A stretch of DNA of 64,000 nucleotides from Hymenobacter lapidarius (GCF_001816145.1 NZ_MDZB01000074.1:166114-230113), one strand, 5' to 3'; counted from the first letter of the stretch, positions 44,772 to 53,647 are shown. The notes: generated by a model from the sequence alone, not told the origin. Made by a program: numbers and translations.

Positions 44772-45815
44772 ATGACTGAAATTACCATCGGCGGCCGGCC
44801 CGTCGGCCCCGCGCACAAGCCGTTTATCATCGCCGAAATGTCGGGCAACCACAACCAGAGCCTGGACCGCGCTTTGGCCCTAGTGGATGCCGCCGCCGCC
44901 GCCGGCGTCGATGCCCTCAAGCTGCAGACCTACACCGCCGATACCATCACCATGGACACCGGCTTTGCCATCGACGAAGAAGGCCAGTCGCTGTGGGAAG
45001 GCAAGAACCTGTATAAGCTCTACCAGGAAGCCCATACGCCCTGGGAGTGGCATGCCGAGCTGTTTGCGCGGGCGCGGCAGCACGGCATGCTGGCCTTCAG
45101 CTCCCCGTTTGATGAAACGGCAGTGGACTTTTTGGAGCAGCTGGATGTGCCGGCCTACAAAATTGCCTCGTTTGAAAACGCGCACTGGCCGCTACTGCGC
45201 AAGGTGGCCGCCACCGGCAAACCGGTGATTGTGAGCACCGGCGCGGCCACGCTGGCCGAAATCGACGATGCCGTGCGGGTGCTACGCGAAGCCGGCTGCC
45301 GCGAGCTGGTGCTGCTAAAATGCACCAGCACCTACCCCGCCTCCCCCGCCAATACCAACCTGCGCACCATCCCGGTGCTGGCCGAAACCTTCGGCTGCCC
45401 CATTGGCCTGAGCGACCATACCATGGGCGTGGGCGCCAGCGTGGCGGCCGTGGCTCTGGGAGCCTGCGTCATCGAGAAGCATTTCACGCTGAGCCGCGCC
45501 GAGGGCGGCGTGGATTCCGCCTTTTCCCTGGAGCCGCACGAGCTGAAAGCCCTGGTGGAGGAAACCGAGCGGGCGCACCAGGCCCTGGGCACGGTGCAGC
45601 TCTGCATTCAGGCCGGCGAAGAGAAAAGCCGCCTCTACAAGCGCAGCATTTACGTGGCCAAGCCCATAGCGGCGGGCGAGGAATTCACCACCGACAACCT
45701 GAAAATCATCCGCCCCGGTGACGGGCTCTGGCCCCGGCACTGGGACGTGGTGCTGGGCCGCCGGGCCACCCAGCCCCTCCAGCCCGGCACCCCGCTCACC
45801 TGGGAAGCATTGTAA
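44772..45815 (+). CDS. pseI: Pseudaminic acid synthase
   Basis: 347 residues. NeuB-family synthase: FIIAEMSGNHNQSLDRALAL (PEP/metal region), DALKLQTYTADTITMD, AFSSPFDETAVDFLEQL, YKIASFEN, VIVSTGAATLAEID, LLKCTSTYPA, IGLSDHTMG, ACVIEKHFTL, then a C-terminal SAF/antifreeze-like domain (SIYVAKPIAAGEEFTTDNL). Condenses the 6-deoxy-altrose-type sugar with phosphoenolpyruvate to give pseudaminic acid. The presence of PseB and PseC supports PseI over NeuB or LegI. Its stop overlaps the ATG of the next gene by one base. Confidence 0.93.
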   Translation: MTEITIGGRPVGPAHKPFIIAEMSGNHNQSLDRALALVDAAAAAGVDALKLQTYTADTITMDTGFAIDEEGQSLWEGKNLYKLYQEAHTPWEWHAELFARARQHGMLAFSSPFDETAVDFLEQLDVPAYKIASFENAHWPLLRKVAATGKPVIVSTGAATLAEIDDAVRVLREAGCRELVLLKCTSTYPASPANTNLRTIPVLAETFGCPIGLSDHTMGVGASVAAVALGACVIEKHFTLSRAEGGVDSAFSLEPHELKALVEETERAHQALGTVQLCIQAGEEKSRLYKRSIYVAKPIAAGEEFTTDNLKIIRPGDGLWPRHWDVVLGRRATQPLQPGTPLTWEAL

Positions 45816-47113
45816 TGCCCGCGCCCAACCTGCCGCTCCTAGCGCGTCTGCGCGACATTTTGCAGCTGCGATTTACGGCGGTGTTTGCGGCGCTGCCCCC
45901 AGCGGCGCTGGCTGATATTTCGCCCGCCAACCCCGTGAAGCGGCTGGCGCGGGTGGCCGGCTACGCGGGGCTACGGCTGATAGGCAATATTTTTAGCCCC
46001 ATTAATAACCGGGAAGAGCTGCAGGGTAAAGTGTGGCTGTACGTGGTGAGCGCCAATAACTACGACGCCCTGGCTTTCATTAAAGAGGCCCGGCCCAATG
46101 CGGTGCTGGTGGCGGGCCAGGCCAAGCACATTGGGCGCTACAATGCCGCCGTAAACCGCCTCTCCCTGCGGCGCAAGCTGCTATACTACTGGCAATTTCC
46201 GGTTGCTCTGGCAGGCTTGCTGCGCACGGAAGGCCGGCGGGCGTGGCGGTTTTTCGATTTCATTTTTTACGCCATTGGGTACTACGAGGTGTACCGCCGG
46301 GCGCTGCGGCAGCACCAGCCCCGGGCCGTGGTGTTTTCCAACGACCACAACGACGACACCCGCTCGCTACTGCTGGCCTGCCGGGCCGAGGGCGTGCCCA
46401 CCGCCTACGTGCAGCACGCCAGCGTGAGCGCCAATTTCCCGCCGCTCGGCTTCGACCTCAGCTTGCTGGAAGGCCAGGATGCCCTCGACAAATACCGCCT
46501 GTGCGGCCCGGTGCACGGACGAGTGGAGTTGGTGGGCATGCCCAAAGCCGATACCTACCTGGCCCGCCGCAATACCGTTCCGGCCGTGCGCCGCGTGGGC
46601 ATTGCCTGCAACGTGCACGACCCCCTGCCGGCCCTGACCGCCACCGTGGCGTTCCTGGCCAGGGAGCTGCCGGAGCTCACCTTCACCCTGCGCCCCCACC
46701 CCAGCGACGGCCGCGATTTTGCGCCGTTGCGGCAGCTGGTGCCCGGTCTGCAATGGTCGAGTGCCCGCACCGAAAACGTGTTCGACTTTCTCCTGCAGCA
46801 GGATGCCCTAGTGGCCGCCGACACCTCCACGCACCTGGAAGCCACCCTCCTGAATGTGGCCAGCGTGTACTACCGTTTCGGCACCAATCCGCTGACCGAT
46901 GACTACTACGGGTACGCGGCCCGCGGCCTGGTAGCGCGGGCCGATACCCCGGCAGAGCTGGCTGCCTGCCTGCGCCGGTACGCCGCCAGCAAGCCCGCCG
47001 ACCTGTACCGCCGCGCCGCTTACTACAATGCCACGCTCGGCACCCCCGACGAGGGCCGCAGCCAGCCCCGTACCCTGGCCCTGCTCAACGAGTGGCTCCA
47101 GGCGCCGCGCTAG
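45815..47113 (+). CDS. GT-B-like surface-polysaccharide transferase (candidate nonulosonate transferase)
   Basis: 432 residues, starting in the last base of pseI. N-terminal domain with VWLYVVSANNYDALAF, VVFSNDHNDDTRSLLLACRA, PTAYVQHASVSANFPPLGFD; C-terminal domain with RRVGIACNVHDPLPAL, FTLRPHPSDGRDF and DALVAADTSTHLEATLLNV. This follows the layout of capsule-type and CDP-glycerol-transferase-like GT-B proteins with an RPHP motif. Tight coupling to pseI makes transfer of CMP-pseudaminic acid the first hypothesis (inference). No exact family match was made. Confidence 0.65.
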   Translation: MPAPNLPLLARLRDILQLRFTAVFAALPPAALADISPANPVKRLARVAGYAGLRLIGNIFSPINNREELQGKVWLYVVSANNYDALAFIKEARPNAVLVAGQAKHIGRYNAAVNRLSLRRKLLYYWQFPVALAGLLRTEGRRAWRFFDFIFYAIGYYEVYRRALRQHQPRAVVFSNDHNDDTRSLLLACRAEGVPTAYVQHASVSANFPPLGFDLSLLEGQDALDKYRLCGPVHGRVELVGMPKADTYLARRNTVPAVRRVGIACNVHDPLPALTATVAFLARELPELTFTLRPHPSDGRDFAPLRQLVPGLQWSSARTENVFDFLLQQDALVAADTSTHLEATLLNVASVYYRFGTNPLTDDYYGYAARGLVARADTPAELAACLRRYAASKPADLYRRAAYYNATLGTPDEGRSQPRTLALLNEWLQAPR

Positions 47114-47155
47114 CCCCCTGCGGAGGCCAGCAGGCACCGCTGTACTTTTACTGCT

Positions 47156-48529
47156 ATGCCTTCCCCTGCCCATTCATCTGCCCTGCCGCCGCCAGTGGCC
47201 GCACCCGTCTCTGAGGAAATGCGGCTGGCGTATGTGCTACGGCACTTCCAGCTGGCGTATACCAATGTGCCGGCGGTATCCATTGGCTACCATGACAAGT
47301 CCCTTTCCATTCGGGTAGCAGCGGGCTCCGCGGACTTCTTTCAGCAGCTCACACCCTACCCGCCAGCGCCCAGTTTCCGGGAATGGAAGGGCCAACGGGT
47401 GCCATTTTTTTTTGATTCGGAACCGGATGCGCCTCTGCTGGAGCTGCACGCGGGGCAAGTCATAATCGGCGCCGACATTATCTCGGCGGCTTTCTATCTG
47501 CTTAGTGGCTGGCAGGAATATTTTTCGGATGCCCGTGACCGGCACGGGCGCTTTCCCTACGCGGCCAGCGTGCAGCACCAGTACGGCTTTGTGGCGTTGC
47601 CGGTGGTGAACTACTACTTTGAGGTCTTGAAAACGGCCGTGGAGCACGTCAGCGGGCAGGCGTTGAAGCCCCAGACCTGGCGGGGAGGCGCGCCGCTCGC
47701 AGCCTTTGTCACCCACGACATCGACAACCTGCGCGGCGGTTGGAAAGGGTCCGCCAAAGCTGCGCTGCAACGGGGCCGCCTGCTGCAGTTCGGGCACCAG
47801 CTGTGGCATCATCTCACCCGGCCCGATGCCTGGGATAACCTGGAAGCGGTAGCCGCCGCGGTGGCCGCCTACGGGGCCAGGTCCACTTTTTTCATCCTTC
47901 CCGAGCACCGGCCCGGCGCCGACGGCACGCCCAACGCCGATTACTCCGTTTCGGAGGCGCTACAGGGGCGCCTCGATGCCCTGAAGCGGCAGGGCTGCGA
48001 AATCAGCCTGCACGGCAGCATCGGCACCGCCACGGAGGCGCCGCACCTGCTGGCGGAAGTGGGGCGCCATCAACCCGGCCCCCCGGGGCTGCGCTTTCAC
48101 TACCTGCGCTGGGAACCGCGCCGCACCCCGGCGCTGGTGGATGCGGCCAGGTGCTTTCGCTACGATTCGAGCCTGGGCTTTGCCGAGCATTTCGGCTTTC
48201 GGAATTCCTATTGCCACCCGTTTTACCCCTTTAATTTTGCCACCGGCGGCGAGCTTGGCTTCCTCGAAATCCCGCTTAACGTGATGGACACCACCTTGCA
48301 CCACCCGCATTACCTACAGCTGCAGGCCGCCGACATCCTACCGGCCCTGCGGCCGATGTTCGCGGAAATCGAGAAGTTTGGGGGCGTGGCCACCCTGCTC
48401 TGGCACAACAACCACTTCGACCCGGCCAATACCATCAACGGCCCGCGCCAGTTCGCCGAAATCATGCGCTACTTGCAGCAGCACGGCGCGGTTTTTCTGA
48501 CCGGAAGCCAGATTGTGGCCGAACTTTGA
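47156..48529 (+). CDS. Polysaccharide deacetylase-like protein (DUF7033 + NodB-like)
   Basis: 457 residues. N-terminal approximately 150 residues of the type placed before NodB-like domains in Bacteroidota (LLSGWQEYFSDARDRHGRFPY), followed by FVTHDIDNLRGGWKG (His-Asp pair of the deacetylase), STFFILPEH, GCEISLHGSIGT, LRWEPRRTPALVDAA and a late TLLWHNNHFDPANT. The domain normally removes acetyl groups from N-acetyl sugars with a divalent metal. In surface-glycan loci such proteins sit beside flippases; the substrate is unknown. No signal peptide, so it likely acts in the cytoplasm. Confidence 0.8.
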   Translation: MPSPAHSSALPPPVAAPVSEEMRLAYVLRHFQLAYTNVPAVSIGYHDKSLSIRVAAGSADFFQQLTPYPPAPSFREWKGQRVPFFFDSEPDAPLLELHAGQVIIGADIISAAFYLLSGWQEYFSDARDRHGRFPYAASVQHQYGFVALPVVNYYFEVLKTAVEHVSGQALKPQTWRGGAPLAAFVTHDIDNLRGGWKGSAKAALQRGRLLQFGHQLWHHLTRPDAWDNLEAVAAAVAAYGARSTFFILPEHRPGADGTPNADYSVSEALQGRLDALKRQGCEISLHGSIGTATEAPHLLAEVGRHQPGPPGLRFHYLRWEPRRTPALVDAARCFRYDSSLGFAEHFGFRNSYCHPFYPFNFATGGELGFLEIPLNVMDTTLHHPHYLQLQAADILPALRPMFAEIEKFGGVATLLWHNNHFDPANTINGPRQFAEIMRYLQQHGAVFLTGSQIVAEL

Positions 48530-48612
48530 GCTCGTGGCACATGCTTTAACTTGTGCCTTTGTACGATGCACAAGCTAATGCATGTGCTACATTCCTTTAC
48601 TCCTCCCTCCAA

Positions 48613-50106
48613 TTGGGTATCGTTCAGCGCCAGGGCATTCGTAATACCCTGATTTCCTACATCGGCCTGGCCATTGGCTTTGCCAACACCATCCTGATAC
48701 TGCCCCGGCTGCTGTCGTCGAGCCAGATTGGTTTGACGGCCGGCGTGCTGGTGCCCCTGGCCACCATTGGCGCGCAGGTGGCGGCCTTTGGATTTGCCAG
48801 CGCGGGCATGCGCTACTTCCCGTTTTTCCGGAACCAAGGGCGCAACCACGGCGGCTTTTTTCCGCTGCTGCTGGGGCCGCCGCTGCTCGGGTTTGTGGTG
48901 GTGGCGCTTCTCATGTGGGTTGGCAAGCCGTTGGTTATTCAGTGGTACGCCTCGGGCGCCGATGCGGCCCTGCTGGCCGCGCACTACACGGTGGCCATTG
49001 GCCTGGCGGGCTGCATCATGCTGGGCTCACTGCAGGATGCGTACCTCAAGTCACTGTTTCACACGTCTTTCTCGTCTTTCGCGCAGGAAATTCTGCTGCG
49101 GCTCATGCTCGTGGGGGCGGCGGTGGCCTACAGCCGGCACTACATCAGTTTCCACGAGTTTGTGCTGGCCTACACCGGGGCCTATGCGGTGGTGGCGGTG
49201 CTGCTGGCCTGCTACCTGGCCGCCATTGGCGAGCTACACCTGCGGCCCACTAGGGCGGCGCTGCGCATCAAACCCCTGCGCGAGATGCTGGGCTTCGGCG
49301 GGTTTATGCTGCTGAGCAACATTTCGGGCACTGTGCTGCTCAACATTGACACCCTGCTGGTGGGCACCAAGCTCAGCCTAGCCGCCGCCGGCGTCTACCT
49401 CATTGCCACCAACATCAGCACGGCGCTGGTCCTGCCCTTTCGGGCGCTCTACAAAACCGCCTTTTCACTCATTGCCGAATATTGGAAGGAAGGCAACATG
49501 GGCAAGATGGCCGATTTTTACCGCCGCAGCACCCGCATCAACACCCTGCTGGGCTGCTACCTGGCGCTGGGCATTGGGCTGAATCTGGATTTCATCTACG
49601 GGCTGATTGACCGCCCCGAATACGCGGTGGGCACCAGCGCGGTGCTGCTGCTGCTGGCCGGGCGGCTGGTAGATGGCATCACGGGCGTGAATGGCATCAT
49701 CGTGGCTACCTCGCCCCGCTACCGCTTCGATTTGGTGTTCAACATCTCCCTGGCCGCCGCCGTGGTGGCCCTAAACTGGATACTGATTCCGCGCATGCAG
49801 CTGGAGGGCGCGGCCCTGGCGTACTGCGCGGCTCTGGTCAGCATCAACATCGCCCGCACGTGGTTTGTGTGGCGCCACTACGGCCTGCAGCCCTTCGATG
49901 GCCGCATCCTGAGGATTCTGATAGTGGCTGCCGTAGCCGGCACCACCGCCTGGCTGATGCCCGACCTGGCCAATGCCTGGCTCAACCTGTTATTGCGGGG
50001 AGGCACCCTCACGGTGCTCTACGCCGCCGGAGTGCTGCTCACGCGCACCGCCCCCGAGCTCACCGGCATGCTCGGCAGCCTGAAGGCGCGCTTAGTAAAA
50101 AGCTGA
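48613..50106 (+). CDS. Wzx-type polysaccharide flippase
   Basis: 497 residues if it starts at the TTG at 48613 (MGIVQRQGIRNTLISY), the family-like N-terminus; a GTG at 48553 is a longer alternative. Multidrug/oligosaccharidyl-lipid/polysaccharide (MOP) transporter with about 14 membrane helices; SYIGLAIGFANTILILPRLL and LREMLGFGGFMLLSNISGTV mark the two repeated halves. It exports lipid-linked oligosaccharide across the inner membrane and is the likely export step for the glycan assembled by the locus. Last gene of the locus. Confidence 0.88.
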   Translation: MGIVQRQGIRNTLISYIGLAIGFANTILILPRLLSSSQIGLTAGVLVPLATIGAQVAAFGFASAGMRYFPFFRNQGRNHGGFFPLLLGPPLLGFVVVALLMWVGKPLVIQWYASGADAALLAAHYTVAIGLAGCIMLGSLQDAYLKSLFHTSFSSFAQEILLRLMLVGAAVAYSRHYISFHEFVLAYTGAYAVVAVLLACYLAAIGELHLRPTRAALRIKPLREMLGFGGFMLLSNISGTVLLNIDTLLVGTKLSLAAAGVYLIATNISTALVLPFRALYKTAFSLIAEYWKEGNMGKMADFYRRSTRINTLLGCYLALGIGLNLDFIYGLIDRPEYAVGTSAVLLLLAGRLVDGITGVNGIIVATSPRYRFDLVFNISLAAAVVALNWILIPRMQLEGAALAYCAALVSINIARTWFVWRHYGLQPFDGRILRILIVAAVAGTTAWLMPDLANAWLNLLLRGGTLTVLYAAGVLLTRTAPELTGMLGSLKARLVKS

Positions 50107-50480
50107 TGCCGGCGGATTTATTGTCTTGTTCGTGCAATGCATAGCTCAGCATGAGAGTCAGCAAAAAAACGAATCTGGCCAGTGCCAGTGGGGTTTGATA
50201 CCACCGCAGGCGGGCTGGTACCGGTGCCTTCCTAGAAGAAGTGCTCAGCCGGAATCTGCCCCAGGCGCTGTGGGCGGCGGCCGTTCCAATGCCTCCCGGC
50301 CGTACCAATTTGGCAAGGCATGGAAGCCAAAGGGAAGCACGCCACACACGACACTTTTCAGGTTCTGCAGCGAAAGCACGCGCTACTACGCCCTGGCTCC
50401 TAATCTGTTCTGGCCAAGTCAAGTAACCGCTGAGCACACTTTATCCGGCTTGATACATGCGTTTTTTAAGGCCCAATGCG
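50107..50480. other. Intergenic region after the glycan locus
   Basis: 374 bases between the flippase and a minus-strand TPR gene. Open frames on both strands (minus 50060-50437, plus 50241-50426) match no family and lack promoters. Near 50144 the string GCTCAGCATGA recalls the end of the dispersed palindrome but no second arm was found. No terminator or RNA gene recognised. Confidence 0.4.
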
Positions 50481-50819
50481 CTAGTCGTCCTCATAATCCA
50501 GGCCCAGGCAGGCGTTCAAGGCTTGCATGAGTTCGCTGGCTGCGTGCTGCTGGCCGGCTTTGCGGGCCACCACCAAACCGGTGCGGTAAACTTTTTCGGC
50601 TTCGTTTTTCTTATCAAACTGCTCGAGTAGCTTGCCCGCGTGGTAATAGGTGCCCACGTAATCAGGATGCTCGGCAAGTAGTTTTTCATAATACCCCCAG
50701 GCCTTTTCCGGCTCCTGCGCCCGGTATTCGGTAGCCAGGGCATAAATGGTAAAGGCATCGTTGGGGTCGGCGTCGTAGAAGGCCAGCAGTTGCTGCAAAC
50801 GGGTGGGCGGTGTGTTCAT
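50481..50819 (-). CDS. Small TPR protein
   Basis: 112 residues, no signal peptide. Three consecutive TPR-like helical pairs: RLQQLLAFYDADPNDAFTIY, KAWGYYEKLLAEHPDYVGTYYHAGK, NEAEKVYRTGLVVARKAGQQHAA, and a C-terminal acidic tail LDYEDD. A protein-interaction module; partner unknown. Divergent from etfB with about 85 bases between starts, in the common Bacteroidota arrangement of a small TPR gene beside etfBA. Confidence 0.8.
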   Translation of the reverse strand: MNTPPTRLQQLLAFYDADPNDAFTIYALATEYRAQEPEKAWGYYEKLLAEHPDYVGTYYHAGKLLEQFDKKNEAEKVYRTGLVVARKAGQQHAASELMQALNACLGLDYEDD

Positions 50820-50837
50820 TCGGGGGTGGTTTCGGGT

Positions 50838-50845
50838 TATCTTTG
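50838..50845 (+). promoter_or_regulatory. Promoter -7 element for etfBA
   Basis: TATCTTTG, full TAnnTTTG match, 59 bases before the etfB ATG. Confidence 0.5.
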
Positions 50846-50904
50846 CGCCAAATTTGCGGTTTTTCCGCGTAGCATCTCATTTTCTTTCGTTTCAGCCCGC
50901 TTGC

Positions 50905-51645
50905 ATGAAATTTCTCGTTTGCATCAGTAACGTGCCCGACACGACCACCAAAATCACCTTCACGCCCGATAACAAGGAGTTTAACAAGGCCGGGGTGCAG
51001 TTCGTAATTAACCCTTGGGACGAATACGCCCTCACCCGCGCCATTGAGCTGAAAGAGGCCGCCGGCAGCGGCACCGTCACCGTGCTCAACGTGGGCGAAG
51101 CCGACACCGAGCCGAACATCCGCAAGGCCCTGGCCATTGGCGCCGACGACGCCATTCGCGTGAATGCTGCTCCGCAGGACGCCTACTTCGTAGCCGAGCA
51201 GATTGCGGCCATCGCCAAAGAAGGCGCCTACGACGTGATTTTGATGGGCAAAGAGAGCATCGACTACAACGGCTTTCAGGTGCACGGCATGGTGGGCGAA
51301 ATGCTGGGCATTCCCACGGTGGCCCCGGCCATGAAGCTGGACCTGAGCGGCAACACCGCCACGTTGGAGCGCGAAATTGAAGGCGGCAAGGAGATTGTGA
51401 GCGTCAACACGCCCTTCGTGGCCTCCTGCCAGCAGCCCATGTGCGAGCCCCGCATCCCCAACATGCGCGGTATTATGACGGCCCGCACCAAGCCCCTGAA
51501 AGTGGTAGAGCCCGTGGGCGAACCCGCCCGCACCGCCGTGGCCGAGTTTGCGCTGCCCGCGAAGAAGCAGGGCGTGAAGCTCATTGATGCCGAAAACGCC
51601 GGCGAGCTCATCAAGCTGCTGCGCAACGAAGCCAAGGTTATTTAA
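50905..51645 (+). CDS. etfB: Electron transfer flavoprotein subunit beta
   Basis: 246 residues from the ATG at 50905 (MKFLVCISNVPDT); upstream codons cross the promoter. Binds AMP and, with EtfA, accepts electrons from acyl-CoA dehydrogenases. Features: NPWDEYALTRAIELKE, GTVTVLNVGEAD, IRKALAIGADDAIRV, DVILMGKESIDYNGFQVHGMVGEMLG, CEPRIPNMRGIMTARTKPL (the recognition-loop/signature region). Its TAA stop lies inside the first arm of the intergenic repeat. Confidence 0.95.
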   Translation: MKFLVCISNVPDTTTKITFTPDNKEFNKAGVQFVINPWDEYALTRAIELKEAAGSGTVTVLNVGEADTEPNIRKALAIGADDAIRVNAAPQDAYFVAEQIAAIAKEGAYDVILMGKESIDYNGFQVHGMVGEMLGIPTVAPAMKLDLSGNTATLEREIEGGKEIVSVNTPFVASCQQPMCEPRIPNMRGIMTARTKPLKVVEPVGEPARTAVAEFALPAKKQGVKLIDAENAGELIKLLRNEAKVI

Positions 51646-51735
51646 TGAAGAATGAAGAATGAGGAATGAAGAATTGCTAGTAAGCCTGACTTCAATTTTC
51701 TCATTCTTCATTCTTAATTCCTCATTCTTCATTAA
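51641..51735. repeat. GAATGAA-type short tandem units in facing arms between etfB and etfA
   Basis: Left arm TTTAATGAAGAATGAAGAAT... and right arm its near complement ...ATTCCTCATTCTTCATTAAA. The arms can form a long AT-rich hairpin. Covers nearly the whole gap between the two subunit genes, and the etfB stop codon is part of it. Confidence 0.85.
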
Positions 51736-51741
51736 AAAGAA

Positions 51742-52719
51742 ATGTCAGTATTAGTAGTAGTTGAATGCGCCGACGGCGAAGTAAAAAAGTCCTCGCTGGA
51801 AGTGGCCTCCTACGGGGCCGAGGTGGCCGCCATGCTGGGCACCACCGCCACCGCAATTGCGGTGGGCGAAGCCACCACGGCCAATCTGGCCACGCTGGGC
51901 GAGCAGGGCATCAGCAAGGTGCTTTATGACGCTGAGCCGCGCCTGAAAGACTTTGTCAACAATGCCTACACCAAGCTCATCGCCACGGCGACCGAGCAGG
52001 AGCAGGCTAAAATCATCATCCTCGCCAACTCCAACATTGGCGCGGCAGTGGGTTCGCGCCTGTCGGTGCGGCTCAAAGCCAGCCTAGCCACCAACGTGGT
52101 GGAGCTGCCCAAAACGGCCGACGGCCAGTTTGTGGTGCGGCGCGGTGCTTTCTCGGGCAAGGCGTTTTCGGACGTGGTGCTGAGCGGCGACCGTAAAATC
52201 ATCGCCGTGAAAAAGAACTCGACCGAAGCCAAGCACGAAGCCGGCAAAACGGCGGAAGTAACCAGCTTCTCGGCCCAGCTCACGGACGCTGACTTCGCCG
52301 ATGCCCCCACCCAGGTGGTGATGCAGGACCAAGCCGGCGGCGTGCTGCTGCCCGAGGCTGACTTGGTGGTATCCGGTGGCCGCGGCATGAAAGGCCCCGA
52401 GAACTGGGGCCTAATTGAGGAACTAGCTAAGGCCCTGGGCGCGGCTACGGCCTGCTCCAAGCCGGTGTCGGACGTCGATTGGCGCCCTCACCACGAGCAC
52501 GTGGGCCAGACCGGCATCACGGTTTCGCCTAACTTATACATTGCCTGCGGCATTTCGGGCGCTATCCAGCACCTGGCCGGTGTGAACAGCAGCAAGGTGA
52601 TTGTGGTCATCAACAAAGACCCCGAAGCGCCTTTCTTCAAAGCGGCCGACTACGGCATTGTGGGCGACGTATTCGACGTGCTGCCCAAGCTGACTGCCGC
52701 CGTAAAAGCGCTAGGCTAA
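51742..52719 (+). CDS. etfA: Electron transfer flavoprotein subunit alpha
   Basis: 325 residues. Carries the FAD of the ETF heterodimer. N-terminal ETF domain with [15 protein letters not shown]-terminal FAD domain with [65 protein letters not shown] and [20 protein letters not shown], all diagnostic. Second gene of the etfBA operon. Confidence 0.97.
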   Translation: MSVLVVVECADGEVKKSSLEVASYGAEVAAMLGTTATAIAVGEATTANLATLGEQGISKVLYDAEPRLKDFVNNAYTKLIATATEQEQAKIIILANSNIGAAVGSRLSVRLKASLATNVVELPKTADGQFVVRRGAFSGKAFSDVVLSGDRKIIAVKKNSTEAKHEAGKTAEVTSFSAQLTDADFADAPTQVVMQDQAGGVLLPEADLVVSGGRGMKGPENWGLIEELAKALGAATACSKPVSDVDWRPHHEHVGQTGITVSPNLYIACGISGAIQHLAGVNSSKVIVVINKDPEAPFFKAADYGIVGDVFDVLPKLTAAVKALG

Positions 52720-52733
52720 TATTTTTTTTCAAT

Positions 52734-52793
52734 CATTTGGGGACTCGGGGGGCTGGTTTTCGCAGGAAAACCAGGGGCCTGAGTCCCCAAATG
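52734..52793. terminator. Long hairpin after etfA, probable terminator
   Basis: CATTTGGGGACTC ... GAGTCCCCAAATG with an inner CTGGTTTTC / GAAAACCAG stem; about 27 paired bases in 60. Followed by TTTTGAT on the plus strand and AAT-rich on the other. Longer than the usual terminator. Confidence 0.6.
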
Positions 52794-52933
52794 TTTTGAT
52801 AAGCGGCCGCCGAAGGAAGATTTCCGCGCTTGGTAACCGGACTTTTCTTTATTTGCACGTACATCTCCTGGCCCCGCCGCCACGGCGCACCGCCCACCCT
52901 TCCCCAGCACCAAGACCCAACTTCCCCATTCCC

Positions 52934-53569
52934 TTGAAAAAAATCCAGCTTGAAATCCTGGGCCTTTCGTCCAGCCAGTCACAATCTGGCTCCTTTGCGC
53001 TGATTTTGGGCGAGAAGGGCGGCAACCGCCGTTTGCCCATCATCATTGGCATGTTCGAAGCGCAAAGCATTGCCATCCAAATCGAAAAAATCAGCCCCAA
53101 CCGGCCGCTTACCCACGACTTGTTCAAATCCTTTGCCGAGCACGTGCACGTGGTGATTTTGGAAGTGGTGATTTCTGATTTGAAAGAGGGCGTCTTTTAT
53201 TCCCGCATTGTGTGCTCCGATGGGGCCACGACTTTCGATATCGACGCCCGCCCCTCCGATGCCATTGCCATTGGCCTGCGGTTTGGGGTGCCCATTTTCA
53301 CGGTTGAAAGCGTGCTCAGCGAAGCCGGCATCATTCTCTCTGACCTTGACGAAGCTGAAGGCGAAACCGACGATGAAGACGAGGATGACGACGAAGACGA
53401 CACTGATTCGGACTCGCCGCGGCCCAGCCGCGCGCAGCCAGAGCCCCGCGACCCGAGCGGCCAGGTCTCGCTGGATGAGCTCACCAAGATGCTCGCCCAG
53501 GCCCTGGAGAAAGAAGACTATGAGAAAGCCGCCAAAATCCGCGACGAGTTGAACAAGCGCAACGGCTAA
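52934..53569 (+). CDS. Bifunctional nuclease-domain (BFN/DUF151) protein with UVR motif
   Basis: 211 residues from a TTG at 52934 (MKKIQLEILGLSSSQ); the frame continues upstream without conserved sequence. BFN domain (about 1-135): SFALILGEKGGNRRLPIIIG, EAQSIAIQIE, RPLTHDLFKSFAE, DARPSDAIAIGLRFGVPIF. A very acidic linker (EGETDDEDEDDDEDDTDSD) leads to a C-terminal UvrB/UvrC-type motif, LTKMLAQALEKEDYEKAAKIRDEL. Plant BFN proteins degrade RNA and DNA; bacterial ones are poorly studied. The UVR helix pair suggests partner binding. Confidence 0.88.
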   Translation: MKKIQLEILGLSSSQSQSGSFALILGEKGGNRRLPIIIGMFEAQSIAIQIEKISPNRPLTHDLFKSFAEHVHVVILEVVISDLKEGVFYSRIVCSDGATTFDIDARPSDAIAIGLRFGVPIFTVESVLSEAGIILSDLDEAEGETDDEDEDDDEDDTDSDSPRPSRAQPEPRDPSGQVSLDELTKMLAQALEKEDYEKAAKIRDELNKRNG

Positions 53570-53597
53570 ACATTGCTTTCGTCCCCGAACCATTACT

Positions 53598-53632
53598 AAA
53601 AACGTTGCTCCCAGCCCGGGAGCAGCGTTTTT
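53598..53632 (+). terminator. Terminator of the BFN-domain gene
   Basis: AAAAACGTTGCTCCC / GGGAGCAGCGTTTTT hairpin with a short AGCCC loop and T-tract. Confidence 0.85.
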
Positions 53633-53647
53633 GCTTTCTTTACCGTC

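Noticed and set aside
50144..50157. Possible sixth palindrome copy (GCTCAGCATGA)
   Set aside because: Only one partial arm matches and no facing arm was found within 150 bases.
50060..50437. 125-codon minus-strand frame after the flippase gene
   Set aside because: Overlaps the flippase 3' end, lacks a promoter and shows no similarity; its short hydrophobic stretch is not enough.
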